Shown: positions 23,204 to 35,101 of the stretch, in pieces | Layout of the letters: the number at the start of each line of letters is the position of its first letter | How positions within the stretch are numbered: position 1 is the stretch's first letter | Assembly: GCA_021397845.1 (NCBI GenBank) | Contig: CM038052.1 | Location: 173,216,183 to 173,280,182 of the forward strand | Direction: 5' to 3' | DNA from: Areca catechu | Taxonomy: Eukaryota > Streptophyta > Magnoliopsida > Arecales > Arecaceae | DNA length: 64,000 bases | Position numbers and translations under genes: made by a program | The notes under the pieces: generated by a model | Database searches by the model: none | Told to the model about the DNA's origin: nothing | Seen by the model: only the letters and a program-made list of their open reading frames with translations

Positions 23204-24957
23204 TGTTGGGAATTGTGTCCCAATGCCAATCGTCTGGACTGTAGACGGTTGTGCTAATCTTGTAATTGTATATGAATTTTTTTAATGAATAAAAGTTATT
23301 CTTTAGCTGTTCATCATATTTGTATTTTCTTGAAATGAACTCTTGTATGATGAAGTCCTTAGAATTACATTGTTTTGATATAGAGAGGATATATCAAGTA
23401 GTTCTTAAACTGGTTCACAACCAAATGATACATTATTTTAGGACGACGATGTATCAAGTGTAGGTTGTTGTATGTCACATTTGTTGGTTATCCTCTTAAC
23501 CAAGGAGTGTGGAGACACTGGTGTGACATGCAAGTAAAATGTGTGACATCTCACTAAATGTGACCATCTGCGGAGCTCCCTTCTGCCAAAGGGTTGCTCG
23601 CGATGGGATATGGTATATGTGTCTCTCAGACCTGAGATCATCATGGTAGCTTGCAAGCAACTCACTGTACTTTGATGCCGGACTACCTGGATTTCTAATC
23701 TAGTGACGGAAGGTTTCTGGGTACAGTCAAGTACTTATGGAGCTGTGGTGGATCAAGATGGAATTGATCCCTCCAAATAGTTTGGAGTGAATGACTCACT
23801 ATATCTCAATTTAGCAAATCCTTAGCCAGGGTAGTTCTTGTGATGAGTCATAGAACTTGTAAAGTTTAGATACAATCTGGATAAACCATATTAGGGTTGG
23901 TAGTCAAACCCTATGTCGTCTTGAGCATTTTGAGGTCAAAGGGATGAATTATACGGTAACCATATACCAGAGGTTCTTGTGAGGTGCTCTGCATCTTCGA
24001 CCTATCCGGACATCGGGTGTCATTGCTAGATGAGAACTTTGACTGGTACTGAAAATGTTCCAGTGCTACCGGCTTAGTGTTCGAACCTATGGGGTCACAC
24101 ACTATAGGAGTTTCTATCTGATCTTAAGGCTAATCGACGATTGAGAATCGTTTGCTGTCACCAGAGATCAATATGATCGACCATGTTCCAAGTGTCGACA
24201 CTTGCTTGAGTCGACACTAGGAAAGTATCGACACTTGACATTTTGTAAGTGTCGACACTTCCTGTGATGAGCAGATTTTCTGGAAAGAATTTCTAGAATG
24301 TTTTGACTTCGAATTTTGAATTCGAATTTCGGTTTTTAGGCATTTTGGCTCCAAGCTTTCTTGGTATGATAGTCATACTTACCTTCTTTGGCTTGGACCC
24401 ATTTGGTATGGCCCTTGACCTTCTCCCTCAATCACTCCTTCCTCTTTCTCCCTCTCATGGCTGCCCCTATAAATCAAGGTCATTTAGAGGCTGTAGATTG
24501 TTAGAAGAACTAGAAGAAGAAGAGGGGTTGTGTGAGGACTTAGGATTGGGTGTGAAAAATCTAGCATTCAAGCTAGGTCTTGGGAAGAGAATTTCTTGGG
24601 AAGGGTTCCACCTCTCCTCCTTGTCTTCCCGGAAGAAGATCGACCCGAAGGATCTTGAAGAGCTAGCACTCCGAGGGAGTTGATCAGTGCCAAGCCCTGG
24701 TGTGGATTACCTGTAGAGGCCAGACACGTGTGTGGCTTGGGCGCCTTCCTCCTTTTTCTCACAGTATTTTCAGAGGTATAACGGTAAGGTACTTTTATAT
24801 CTTTGTTTCTTTTTTGCTGTTATTGTTTCCTTGCATGCTAGATTTTTATACTAGATCCTGTTGCGGGTAGATCGGTAGATCATCTTGATCTATCTACCGA
24901 GCCTTCCGCTGTGCATGTTTTAAAATAATTTTAAAATGCATTTTTTCTATCCAGCAT
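23204..24957 (+). mobile_element. Solo LTR, copia-like
   Basis: About 1.75 kb starting TGTTGGGAATTGTGTCCCAA inserted into the last part of the PMD gene (sequence before it reads out of DYMMQHDYSGHRG on the minus strand). It has a TATA box (TATAAAT, 24468-24474) about 270 bp after a cluster of TCGACACT motifs, as expected for U3/R/U5 of an LTR on the + strand. The end is placed at the CCAGCA near 24957. No PBS or coding region follows, so it is a solo LTR. A clean 5-bp target duplication was not found, so the right border is uncertain by about 25 bp. Confidence 0.65.
24185..24260. promoter_or_regulatory. Cluster of TCGACACT sites, two as 14-bp palindromes
   Basis: AAGTGTCGACACTT occurs at 24190-24203 and 24247-24260. 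Half-sites or variants (GAGTCGACACTAG, GTATCGACACTTG) lie between. The cluster is upstream of the TATA box of the solo LTR and may be an enhancer-like U3 element. Confidence 0.5.
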
Positions 24958-26464
24958 GCTTGAATGTTTTAACCTTCAATCCAGTACAGCAGTATACTCA
25001 AAATGTGCAGCAACAACATCAGTAGATGTGAAGTCGGGCATCGGATATGGAGAGGTACTATAATGTCGAGTACCTCGTCTGTGCTAGAATGATGAAGGTG
25101 CTCCCAATGAAGATGCATAGTGGTAAGGCGAAGGAGTCTCGTACTCTCTGTCGACCCCTTGATAAAACTCTTGTAATGGGACACGTGCATGCTCACCAAC
25201 AGTATGAAGGACAAAATGACAAACCTCCATAATAGTCTTGGAGTTCGTCGCTATGCAATCTGGATGACCAAGTCGAAGTACCGCATGATGGCACTGCTAT
25301 GTAAGATAAAAATAAACAATGAATTTCAAGAAATATAAAATTTAATATTAATAAATAGCAAAACTTAAATTTTTTACCATATAATCATTAACTGTGCTAG
25401 GATGACTGATGAATCGACGCGTGATGCTACGGTACCACTGCATATAGGGATCGTGATAATCCATGATACCATCATTTGGAGCACCATCTACAATATGATC
25501 AAGTCGAATCATCCATAAATGAACAAACTCATGATGAGTGGCAGACCAGTCCTGGTCGGGTCGTCCCCTCATATCGATGTGGTGCAGAGCCGAATGCGTA
25601 TCAACCAAGTTAGGCACGACCTGTCGAATCCCGAACCGGTGCATCACTTTATCAGGTAAGTATTACTCTACTTGTTGCCGATCTTGCCGCCGCGCCCGTG
25701 CCTCGGATCCGTCGATCCTACCGGACCGCCTGGCTCCTGGAGTCTCCTGGCTGGAGGGAACCTGCAGGAGAGGGTCAGAAGACCCTGGCCGGGGATCCCG
25801 GCGAGGGAGCTCCAACGGTCAAGTCAGTAGATGACGAGAAAGAACAGATTCTCTAAGACGGGCCCCCGAAGGAGTCCCAGACTCAGAGAATTTGCTAGCA
25901 AGAAAGGTGCTATGGGGACCAGAAATTTGGCCGGGCCTCCTTGCCGAGCTCACGCCAAGCGATCCCCTCTCGGGACCCTGGATCTCACTCTCGGAGCAGG
26001 GCTTTTGGCCTCTATTTCTTGCTTGTCCCCAGCTTGATCAGATTACCTTGTCGTCCCCAGCTTCCTTCCTTTTATCTCCTCCGGTTGTTCGCCTGTCTTC
26101 CTCTCCTGGGGGGCTCCCCTTTCCATCCTTTTCTCTTTCCCCTTTTGGTGTTGAGGGCCACGCGGCTTTCCGACCTCGTTCGCCGAGCCCAGCAGGGAAA
26201 GGGCAAAGACAGAAGGGGGGTGGCGCCGGCAAGGCGGCCGGTCAGACCTCGGGCCTAGTGAGAGCGCTCTCCCTCCTAAGTGCAGGCGCCGTCCGTTTAC
26301 GGGCCCTGTTTTGTCAGAACCGCGCCTCTCGACTGCGGGACCTGTTGGGTCGATGTAAGTGGTGTTTCGCGTGCCGCCGCCATCCGTACGGGGCGCCGCC
26401 TGTGATGCGCACGGCTCGAGGGCTGACCTCGAAACCTGCGCCTCTTTCGTTGGGATCTTCTCTG

Positions 26465-27005
26465 TACGGGCGGCCTGACCTCGGTCGAGGTGGATCCCTC
26501 CTGGGTGGACACCTGGCGAGGTGGCAGGAGGTCGCCTGGCTTCGGCCGAGGTGGACCTGTCTTCGGAGGCCACCTGGCGAAGGAGCGAAGGATCAGCCGA
26601 CCTCGGCCTGGGTGGACACCTGGCGAGGTGGCAGGATGTCGCCTGGCTTCGGTCGAGGTGGACCCGTCTCCGGGGACCACCTGGTGAAGGGGCGAAGGAT
26701 CGGCCGACCTCGCCTGGGTGGACCCCTCCTGGGTGGACACCTGGCGAGGTGGCAGGAGGTCGCCTGGCTTCGACCGAGGTGGACCCGTCTCCGGGGACCA
26801 CCTGGCGAAGGGGCGAAGGATCGGCCGACCTCGGCCTGGGTGGACCCCTCCTGGGTGGACACCTGGCGAGGTGGCAGGAGGTCGCCTGGCTTCGGCCGAG
26901 GTGGACCCATCTCCGGAGGTCGCCTGGCGAAGGAGCGAAGAAGTGGCCGACCTCGGCCTAGGCGGACCCCTCCTGGGTGGACACTTGGCGAGGTGGCAGG
27001 AGGAG
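26465..27005. repeat. 122-bp minisatellite in the 3' LTR
   Basis: About 4.5 units containing CCTGGGTGGACACCTGGCG and CTTCGGCCGAGGTGGACC. Two full-length units are exactly 122 bp apart (GTGGACCCC at 26718 and 26840); another is shortened. Open frames on both strands here are products of repetition. Confidence 0.9.
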
Positions 27006-27666
27006 CCCCGAACCGAGCTCGACTTCGGCAAGGGCGATAACGTCTTCGGGAAGTCGTTTGGCGAGGTAGCCTGGCCGAGCTCGATCTCGGCAATGTGACG
27101 CTGACTCGGTCGAAGAAACCTCCACGTGGCTCGATCATATCTGACGGTATCTGAGCCCGACCATGTCATCGATACGGCCGTAACAGTTGCCCCCAAGCCC
27201 GCCGTTCCGTTGGGACATCGTAGAACGGAACGGCGGGATTAAATGCGGATATGACGTGGGGAGGCGAAGATCTTGCATCATAATTGCCATGATTCTCGTC
27301 GCCGCTTCTCGATGCGCCCGAAGCCCTATAGGAAGCCGCCACGCGTCGCCCACTTGCCCATAATAAATGCGTCGCTTCGAGGCAGAGGCCGTTACCCTGC
27401 TAACGAGGCGTCGGTGTCGGGCATGCATCCACGCGGCGATCATCCAGTGGCTCGGGGTGGAATGACGGGTACGGCTGCTGTCGACTGAGTTTGAAAAGGA
27501 GGAGACTTTTCGGAATGAGGCCTTTCCCCTTGCTCCATGGGCGGTTTGCTGCAGGCTAACTTCCGTTGCCCCGCGTTCGCTTGGCGTATTTTCGGTGAGT
27601 GCCTCCATCCTTCTTTCTAGTTCCCCTCTCCCCCTTCTTCTCTGAATCTTTGTTTCCTTCTTTGTC

Positions 27667-29909
27667 ATGGCGCGTCGTCGCTATGTTTCTTCTAATCCGG
27701 ACGAGGCCGGTCCGTCCCGGCCGAGGACCCCATCTCCTTCCTCTTCAGAGGAGGAAACGATCCCGAAGGAGATACGCAGGCGTCTGCAATCTGGGGGTGT
27801 CACCATCGGCATCCCCAAGGGGGTCCGGTCTCCTCCGATTGCTTCCGCTCTTCCTCTTCTTTCTCTTCCTGCTCCGCCTCTTCTTCCCGCCGGTCCCTCC
27901 GGTCATGCTTCCACCATGACCGAGGGCGATCTTTCTTTGCTCCGGGAGGCCTACGGCATCCCGGGATCAATCCGTCTATTCGTTCCGCGGCCCGGGGAAC
28001 GCGTCACCATGAGTGGCCCCGGCCGCATAGCCTTCTATGAAGACTTCTTCCTCGGGGGTCTTCGATTCTCTCTGCACCCCTTCTTCCTCTCCTTTCTTAG
28101 CCATTTCCGTCTTATTCCGGCCCAGTTGGCTCCCAATGCCATCCGGGTCATCTTTTCTTTCATAGTTTTTTGTCATTTCCACGGGTTTGTTGCCCGTTTC
28201 TCCCTCTTCAGGGCCATGTTCACCCTGAAGAGGTACTCCACTGATGACGGCTGGTGGTACATCTCGTCCCGGCCCAGGTGTCTCCAGTTCGACCTCCCTT
28301 CTTCTATCAAGGGCTGGAAGAGCCGGTTTTTCTTTGCCTCGGTCGAAGATGTCGACTAGGCCTGGAGTGAACCGAACCGGTCTCCGAACCGGAACTCCCA
28401 GGTCGAGCCGGCGGACCAGGAGGCTTGCTCCCGCTCCTGAGCGACGTGGCCCCGACGCTCGAGGTTCTGCTCTCGGAGCAGAATCTTTTTGAGGCCGGGA
28501 TCAGTCCCATCCGCGAGTCGGGTGAGATTCGGTCCTCCCTTGACTCTTGCATTCTTTTTCCTTTATAACCAAGCTGGCTAACCTTCTACTCTTTTGCATT
28601 GTAGGCATGAAGTTCTCACTGGAGAGCCTCCTGGAGGGCGCGGCCCAAAGAGACGTCCCCGAGGTAGATGAGCCCGCGGCCAAGAGGGCTCGCACCGAGG
28701 CAAGCCAGGAGGTTGCGCCGGTGACTGTACCTAGTGCAGCGGCCGTTGCTCCCCCGCCCAGGCTGCCTCGGGGCGGGGTCATTGATTCCTCAGCTGTCAG
28801 ACCCGGTGGTGCTGCCGTCGAGGGGGCTCCACCGCCCGCAGCCTCGTCCAGCGCCGGCCCTATCATCGTCGTGGCTCCGACGGCGTAGCCCGTGTCCTCT
28901 GCCGGCCCATCGACCGCGATTCCTGCTGGAGGGACAGTCACCGCCGGAGCTGACCTGACGGCTCCGCCACCGGTGATCACCCACCGGTGTTCAGTCATCC
29001 GCGACAAAGGGCTCGCGGAGAAGGTGATGGAGTACGCCTCCACAGCCCGGGACCGCCGAGCTCGGGGTGGCCGGGACTATGCTGACGCTCTGCTCGGGAT
29101 CCTCCCACAGCTCTTTACGGTAAGCCCGAACTCATTTTCTTCTATCTTCCATGACCTCGGGTAGTCTTTCTTCTAACCCGACCGCTTCACTTGTGCAGAT
29201 TCGGAATGACGTTCTCCTACTGAGGAACTTCCTCGTAGGGAACGCGAAGAAGGATGCCGAGAAGGAGAAGAAGCTCGGCAAGCTCGCGACCGACGTCAAG
29301 GACCTCATGGAAAAGGGGGTCGAGCTGCGAGCAAACAATCAGGCCCTCCAGACTGACCTGGCGCGCGCCGAAGGGCGGAACAAGGAGCTGGAGTCTTCTC
29401 TGTCGGAAGAGAGGGTCTCTCACCAGCATCGCGCGGAGGAGGACGCAGCTGAGAGGGCTCGTCTTCAGGCCCACTCCCAGTGGCTGGAGCGCCAGCTGGA
29501 GGAGGCCAGGCGAGATGCGAACGCGGTGAAGGAGCGGAGTGCGTACGTCAACGGGCTCCTGGAGGCCGCGAAGCGGGAGGCGCAGGAGGCCGTCCCGAAG
29601 TTCCGGGCTTCCGACGAGTACACGTCGGAGGTCCGGGAGGTCGCCATGGACTCCTTCCTGAAGGGGTTCCGGATGTGCCGGGAGAAGGTAGGGGCCTTCT
29701 ACCCCGAGCTCGATCTTAGTGGGGTGGTGCTCGGAGGTAGGAGGCAAAAACCTGAGAGCAGAGCCTCCGGTGCGGCCGACGCCACGCCTGCGGCCCCGGC
29801 GACCGACGAGGCCGTGGCCCCGGAGCAGCCCCCTGAGCCGGCAGCCGCCGAAGGCGAGACGTGGAGCGCGCGACCCAGGCCGAGGGCTCCGACCCTGCAC
29901 GGAACTGAG
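27667..29909 (+). pseudogene. Antisense LTR gene, PF04195-like 'putative gypsy type transposon' protein (left copy)
   Basis: Exons are 27667-28521, 28605-29119 and 29199-about 29909, with GTGAGA/TTGTAG and GTAAGC/TGCAG splice sites. The full length would be about 693 aa. The first exon has the family core (FFLSFLSHFRLIPAQLAPNA, RYSTDDGWWYISSRPRC, IKGWKSRFFF). The second is P/A-rich, ending in RCSVIRDKGLAEKVMEYAS. The third is a long coiled coil (EKEKKLGKLATDVKDLMEKG onward) with an acidic A/P-rich tail. It runs against gag-pol and lies entirely within the LTR. This copy has a TAG at 28357-28359, a 1-nt deletion near 28430, a TAG at 28886-28888 and a 1-nt deletion near 29865. Its function is unknown. 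Confidence 0.8.
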
Positions 29910-30050
29910 CCTCCTATCTTTTTGCTTTCTTGTTGTTATTGTTGCGCTTTTCTTCTTCTCTTTTTTTGGGGACTCCCGGCCTGTCGAGATTCCCAGCTTG
30001 TACTGCTCCTTGGATCAATGAAAGCTCTATTTGTCTAAATCTTGAGTTCA

Positions 30051-30069
30051 CTTTCTTTCCCACTCTCCC
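30051..30069 (-). other. Polypurine tract of the gypsy element
   Basis: The + strand reads CTTTCTTTCCCACTCTCCC immediately right of the 3' LTR border. On the minus strand this is an uninterrupted purine run directly before LTR start TGAACTC, the expected site of plus-strand priming. Confidence 0.8.
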
Positions 30070-30229
30070 ATCTTCTCTTTTTCTTTCTTGAGATGTCGAT
30101 GTGGAGTGCCGGAATGAGTGTGGACCTGGTCCCGTCTGTCGCTCAGATCGAAGGTTGGGACATTCCGGACCGCGTGGCGTCAGAGTAGGCCTTGAGCGGG
30201 TCTGGCCTTGGGATTGCCTTTATGCTCGC

Positions 30230-31115
30230 GTGGGTGAAGTGGTTTCCGCCCCGCCTTTCAGGCCGAAGCCCGGGACTTCCGGACTGAACCCCGGGGCCGC
30301 AAGCTTTCTCAAGCCTTGCGCGGCTTGCCAAGCTGTTCTTCGTGCTTGCATGGGCAAACTGGGTTCTGCGCCACCTTCCAGGCCGAAGCCCAGGACTTCC
30401 GGACTGAACCCCGGGGCCGCAGGCTTTCTCAAGCCTTGCGCGGCTTGCCGAGCTGTTCTCCGTGCTTGCATGGGCGAACTGGGTTCTGCGCCACCTTCCA
30501 GGCCGAAGCCCAGGACTTCCGGACTGAACCCCGGGGCCGCAGGCTTTCTCAAGCCTTGCGCGGCTTGCCGAGCTGTTCTCCGTGCTTGCATGGGCGAACT
30601 GGGTTCTGCGCCACCTTCCAGGCCGAAGCCCAGGACTTCCGGACTGAACCCCGGGGCCGCAGGCTTTCTCAAGCATTGCGCGGCTTGCCGAGCTGTTCTC
30701 CGTGCTTGCATGGGCGAACTGGGTTCTGCGCCACCTTCCAAGCCGAAGCCCAGGACTTCCGGACTGAACCCCGAGGCCGCAGGCTTTCTCAAGCCTTGCG
30801 CGGCTTACCGAGCTGTTCTCCGTGCTTGCATGGGCGAACTGGGTTCTGCGCCACCTTCAAAGCCAAAGCCCAGGACTTCCGGACTGAACCCTGGGGCCGC
30901 AGGCTTTCTCAAGCCTTGCGCGGCTTGCCGAGCTGTTCTTCATGCTTGCATGGGCGAACTGGGTTCTGCGCCACCTTCCAGGCCGAAGCCCAGGACTTTT
31001 GGACTGAACCCCGGGGCCGCAGGCTTTCTCAAGCCTTGCGCGGCTTGCTGAGCTGTTCTCCGGGCTTACATGGGCGAACTGGGTTCTGTCCCACCTTCCA
31101 GGCCGAGGCCCAGGA
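30230..31115. repeat. 120-bp tandem array, about 7.3 units, in the gypsy 3' region
   Basis: Units repeat every 120 bp with few differences (for example GGGTTCTGCGCCACCTTCC at 30361, 30481, 30601, 30721 and 30841). The array sits between the integrase end (31247) and the PPT. Because 120 is a multiple of three, frames stay open: 40-residue repeats are readable on the + strand (30101-31051 and 30316-31551) and on the minus strand. Hypervariable tandem repeats in this position are known for Tat-lineage elements. I do not regard these ORFs as genes. Confidence 0.95.
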
Positions 31116-31246
31116 TCTCCCGCTTCCTTCGGCCGTCGGCCATGATCGAGCGTGCCGAACTCAGGGCCATGCGCCGGTTTCCCTACAAAGTGAGAAGAGA
31201 GTGTTTGAAGCAAGGAAACTTTATTGCAGGAGTGGGGAACCTTACA

Positions 31247-32475
31247 TTACTGATAATACACTCTTAGGTTCGAGGCGTTCCATGTCCGGGGGAACCTGGC
31301 ACCTCCCAACTCCTCCAGGTAGCAGGCGCCGTGGGGGAGGGCTTCTGCTACCCGGTATGGGCCCTCCCAGTTGGGTGAGAGCTTATCGCATTCCCGTGGC
31401 TAAGAAGCTTCAGCGCGCCGGAGGACCAGATCTCTGGGACGAAAAAACTTCGGCCGTACTCGGGAGTTGTAATACCTGGCCACACGCTGCCTATACGCCA
31501 CCATCCGAACTCGGGCCTTGTCCCTCGTCTCCTCAAGAAGGTCAAGGTTGAGCATCATCCTGGCGGGGTTTTCTGTCTCGTCATATTGCTCCACACACAG
31601 CGTGGGTAGGCTGAGTTCGATCGGGATGACCGCTTGGCTCCGAAGATGAGGTTGAACGGGGTCTCGTCGGTAGCCATCCTCGGGGTGGTGTGGTATGCCC
31701 AAAGGACGCTGGGGAGCTCCTCGGCCCATCTGCCTTTGGCCTGATCCAGCCGCGTGCGGAGGCCCTGCAAAATGGTCCTGTTCATGACTTCGGCCTCTCC
31801 ATTGGTCTGGGGATGCGCCACCGAGGTGAAGCGATGCCTGATGCCGAGGTCGTCGCAGAACTCTTCAAACTCCCGGCAGTCGAACTGGCGCCCGTTGTCA
31901 GTAACCACGGTGTGGGGGAGGCCGAAGCGGCAAACGATCGACTTCCAAAAGAACTTGGCGACGTTTGCTTCAGTGATCCGCGCCAAGGGTTCGGCCTCGA
32001 CCCACTTCGTGAAGTAGTCGATGGCCACTATCAAGAACTTCCGTTGTCCATACACCGGCGGGAATGGGCCCAGGAGGTCCATCCCCCACTGGGCGAATGG
32101 CCAGGGAGCTGAAAGCTAGGAGATTGGGTTGGAGGGCTGCCGTTGCACCGTGGCGTGACGCTGGCACCGATCGCACTTCTTCACGAAGTCAGCGGCGTCT
32201 TCCTTCATCGTCTCCCAGAAGTAGCCCTGACGAAGGGCCTTGTAGGCCAATGCTCTGCCCCCCACGTGGTTCCCGCAGATGCCTTCGTGAATCTCCTGGA
32301 GCACGAGCTTGGCTTCCGCGGGTCCTACACACTTGAGGAGGGGGTAGGAGTAGGACCTTCGATACAATTGCCCATCCATCAGGACGAATCGCACGGCTTT
32401 CTTTCTGATAAGGCGAGCCGCCTCGCGGTCCTCCGGCAGGGTGCCACTGGTGATGTATTCGGCATACTTGTCCAT
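31247..32475 (-). pseudogene. Gypsy integrase (HHCC, DDE core, C-terminal part)
   Basis: Starting around 32475 the minus strand encodes an HHCC zinc finger (HEGICGNHVGG ... CDRCQRH), then a TAG at 32116-32118. The catalytic core follows at 32082-31555, with the DDE residues in VAIDYFTKW, VVTDNGRQF and NGEAEVMN. A frameshift near 31640 moves the rest into another frame (VIPIELSLPTLCVEQYDE, YYNSRVRPKFF). The module ends NASNLRVYYQ with the stop at 31247-31249. It would insert element cDNA with 5-bp duplications, matching the CTACT flanks. The stop between finger and core and the frameshift inactivate it. Confidence 0.9.
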
Positions 32476-32496
32476 CCAGCTGGGTTCATGGCTGAC

Positions 32497-33920
32497 CTAA
32501 TGGACCTCCACCGGGGTCTCGAGGCTTGGGATCTCAAGGCGCTCCACATGAGCGCGGCCCAGCATCGAGTCCGGCAGGGTCGCCAGCCGGGAGAGAGTAT
32601 CCGCACGGGTGTTCTCCCTGCAGGGGATGTGGAAGATGTTGAAGCGCCGGAATCTGGACGCGCCCGCTTTGACGAGCTCCAAGTATTTCGCCATTTGGGG
32701 GTCATGCGCGGCATACTCCCCGGAGACCTGTCCCGCCACGAGCTGGGAATCAGTGAAACCTTTGAGGTTGGTCACGCCCAGCTCGTGGGAGACTCTCAGC
32801 CCGGCAAGAAGTGCCTCGTACTCCGCCTGATTATTGGTCGTGGCGAATTGGAAACGGAGCGCGCATTCGGCGACGACCCCGTCGCTGTTGGCAAGGATGA
32901 GTCCGGCTCCGCTCCCGCCGGAGTTCGAGGCTCCGTCCACATGGAGGATCCAGACGTCCTCTCCGGGCTCATCGGGGCCCGTCTTCAGCGGCTGGCCTAA
33001 GGGGCCTTCCTCGGGCTCCTTGCCTAAGCCTGCACATTCGACCAAGAAGTCGGCCAGCACCTGCACCTTCATGGCCAACCTTGGCCTGTACGCAATGTCG
33101 AACTCGCTGAGTTTCAGTGCCCATTTCGCCAATCGTCCCGAAGTGTCGGGTCGGCTGAGCACCGCTTTCAGCGGTTGATCCGTCAGGACAGCGATGGGAT
33201 GCGCTTGGAAATAGGGCCTGAGACGTTGGGCAGACACTATTAGCGCGAAAACGAGTTTCTCGGGCCGAGAATACCTGAGCTCCGCGTCGCGGAGAAGTTT
33301 GCTGGTATAGTATACCGGCCGCTGGACTCCTTGGTCATTGGTCCGAACCAGGACCGAGTTGACGGCTTCCGGGGTGACCGCCAGGTAGAGGATGAGTTCC
33401 TCCCCCTCCTCGGGCCTGGACACCAACGGTGGCGATGTGAGCGTCTTCTGCAGCAATTCAAAGGCCTCCTGGCATTTCTCGGTCCAAGCGAGTCGTTCAT
33501 CTTTCTCAGCACCTTGAAAAAGGGACGGCAGCGATCTGCCGACCTGGAGATAAAGCGGCTGAGGGCCGCAACTCGGCCGGTGAGTTGCTGCACTTGCTTC
33601 TTGGAGGCGGGCTGCTCCATGTCCAGGATGGCCTGGACCTTCTCCGGGTTGGCTTCAATTCCTCTTTGGGTCACCATGAATCCTAGGAATTTCCCGGCGG
33701 AGACACCGAAGGCGCACTTCGCCGGGTTCAGCTTCATCTGATGACGTCGGAAGTTGCCGAATGTCTCCGCCAAGTCAGCTACGTGGTCCGAATCGGGTTT
33801 GCTCATTACCAGCATATCGTCCACGTACACCTGCATGTTGCGGCCGATCTGGTCCTTGAAGATCCTGTTGACCAGATGCTGGTACGTAGCTCCAGCGTTC
33901 TTGAAGCCGAATGGCATCAT
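32497..33920 (-). pseudogene. Gypsy reverse transcriptase (C-terminal half) and RNase H
   Basis: From 33920 the frame reads MMPFGFKNAGATYQHLVNRI and the catalytic YVDD box, then FLGFMVTQRGIEANPEKV. A frameshift near 33480 shifts the thumb/connection and RNase H into the 33456-32497 frame. That contains VYYTSKLLRDAELRYS, the RNase H Asp in LHVDGASNSGG, the Glu in NNQAEYEALL, the Asp in GFTDSQLV, and CRENTRADTLSRLA. Ending at 32497, it stops before the integrase finger. It converts element RNA to cDNA in the virus-like particle. The separate frames and the break to the upstream RT half mean the polyprotein is not translated intact. Confidence 0.92.
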
Positions 33921-35101
33921 TCTGTAGCAAAAAGTCCGTGGTCAGTTATGAAAGCGGTATGCTCTTCGTCCTCCGGGCTCATTCGGATCTGGTTGTATCC
34001 AGAGAAGGCATCCATGAATGACAGGAGGCGATGTCCCGAGGTGGTGTCGACTAGCTGGTCGATATTTGGAAGAGGGAAGCTGTCCTTTGGGCAAGCTCGG
34101 TTGAGGTCGGTGTAGTTCACACAGATCCTCCACTTACCACTACTCTTCCTTACCATGACCACGTTTGCTAGCCAGCTGGGATACTGGACTTTCCGCACAA
34201 AGCCGGCGGCGAGGAGTTTCTCCACCTCCTCATTGATGGCCTTCTGTGTCTCCATGGCAAAGCTCCTCTTCTTCTGGCGAACCGAGCGGCAGCTTGGGTC
34301 CACGTTTAACCTGTGCATGATGACCTCGGGCGGAATGCCCGGCATGTCGGCCGCCGACCAGGCAAACACGTCTGCGTTCGCACGGAGGAACTCCAGCAGG
34401 TGGGTCCGTTCTTCTTCGGGGTGTTGGGCCCCGACTTGCACCATCTTCAGCGGGTCCGAACCGAGGGGATAAGTCAACAGGCGCTCTACGGGCCCTCCCA
34501 TGGGTTCCTTCTCTCTTAGGTCGAGGTCGTCAACATCGGGGGCGAGCTCCGCGCCCCGGGCGCCCAGGACCGTTTGGAGGCAATACGGGACCGGCTGGGT
34601 CGTCCCCTTCATCTCCCCGAGCCCGGAACGCGTGGGGAACTGCACCAACAACCTTTTTGTAGAAATCATGGCGTCCAGTTGGTTGAGCCCGGGACGCCCG
34701 AGAATGGCGTTGTAAGGCGAAGGGAGCCTGACGACGGTGAACGTCATCAGGACGGTCGTCTGCCGAGGTGGGGATCCGGCGGTAACCGGGAGAGTGATCT
34801 CCCCTTCGACCCCCACGGAGTCCCCTGTAAAACCCACCAGGGGGGTATGTACCGGTCTCAGCTGACCGTGGGACAAATTCATCCGAGAGAATGCATCGTA
34901 AAAAAGTACGTCAGCCGAGCTTCCACTATCCACCATGATTCGATGTACAGGATGCTTCGCGATGGTCATCTCGACCACCATGGCATCGTTGTTTACATTT
35001 TCATTATCCCTCCCCTCCTCGGGAGGGATTACATTCTCCGAGTTCCCGACTTCCCGGGCTCTCTTCGCCGCTCTCCCGACCCCGTGTGAGATCATGCCCA
35101 C
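33917..35101 (-). pseudogene. Gypsy protease and N-terminal half of reverse transcriptase
   Basis: This 394-aa minus-strand frame holds an aspartic protease (active-site DSGSSADVLF, followed by ILGRPGLNQLDA), a spacer, and RT motifs up to the finger/palm: SVRQKKRSFAMETQKAIN, VVMVRKSSGKWRICVNYTDL, ACPKDSFPLPNIDQLVD, and LSFMDAFSGYNQI with the first catalytic Asp. It ends prematurely at 33917 because a T appears to be missing in the T run before the conserved MPFGFKNAGATYQ, which is in the next frame. The protease would cut gag-pol. The N-terminus overlaps the gag end in another frame. Confidence 0.92.

Larger units (their letters stand above)
25673..30050 (-). repeat. 3' LTR of the gypsy element (4.38 kb)
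   Basis: On the + strand it starts TGTTGCCGATCTTGCCGCC and ends GAGTTCA at 30050, directly next to a pyrimidine-rich tract that is the PPT on the minus strand. So in element orientation it starts TGAACTC and ends CAACA, a proper TG...CA LTR. It contains a 122-bp minisatellite (about 26465-27005) and an antisense three-exon gene (27667-29909). Confidence 0.88.

Noticed and set aside
30101..31551. 316- and 411-aa + strand ORFs and 177-190-aa minus ORFs with 40-residue repeats
   Set aside because: All follow from a 120-bp tandem repeat whose length is a multiple of three. They overlap each other in several frames, and the last part also overlaps the integrase.
31690..33178. Plus-strand ORFs (140 and 285 aa) opposite the gypsy pol region
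   Set aside because: Antisense shadows of integrase and RNase H; no start context or homology of their own.
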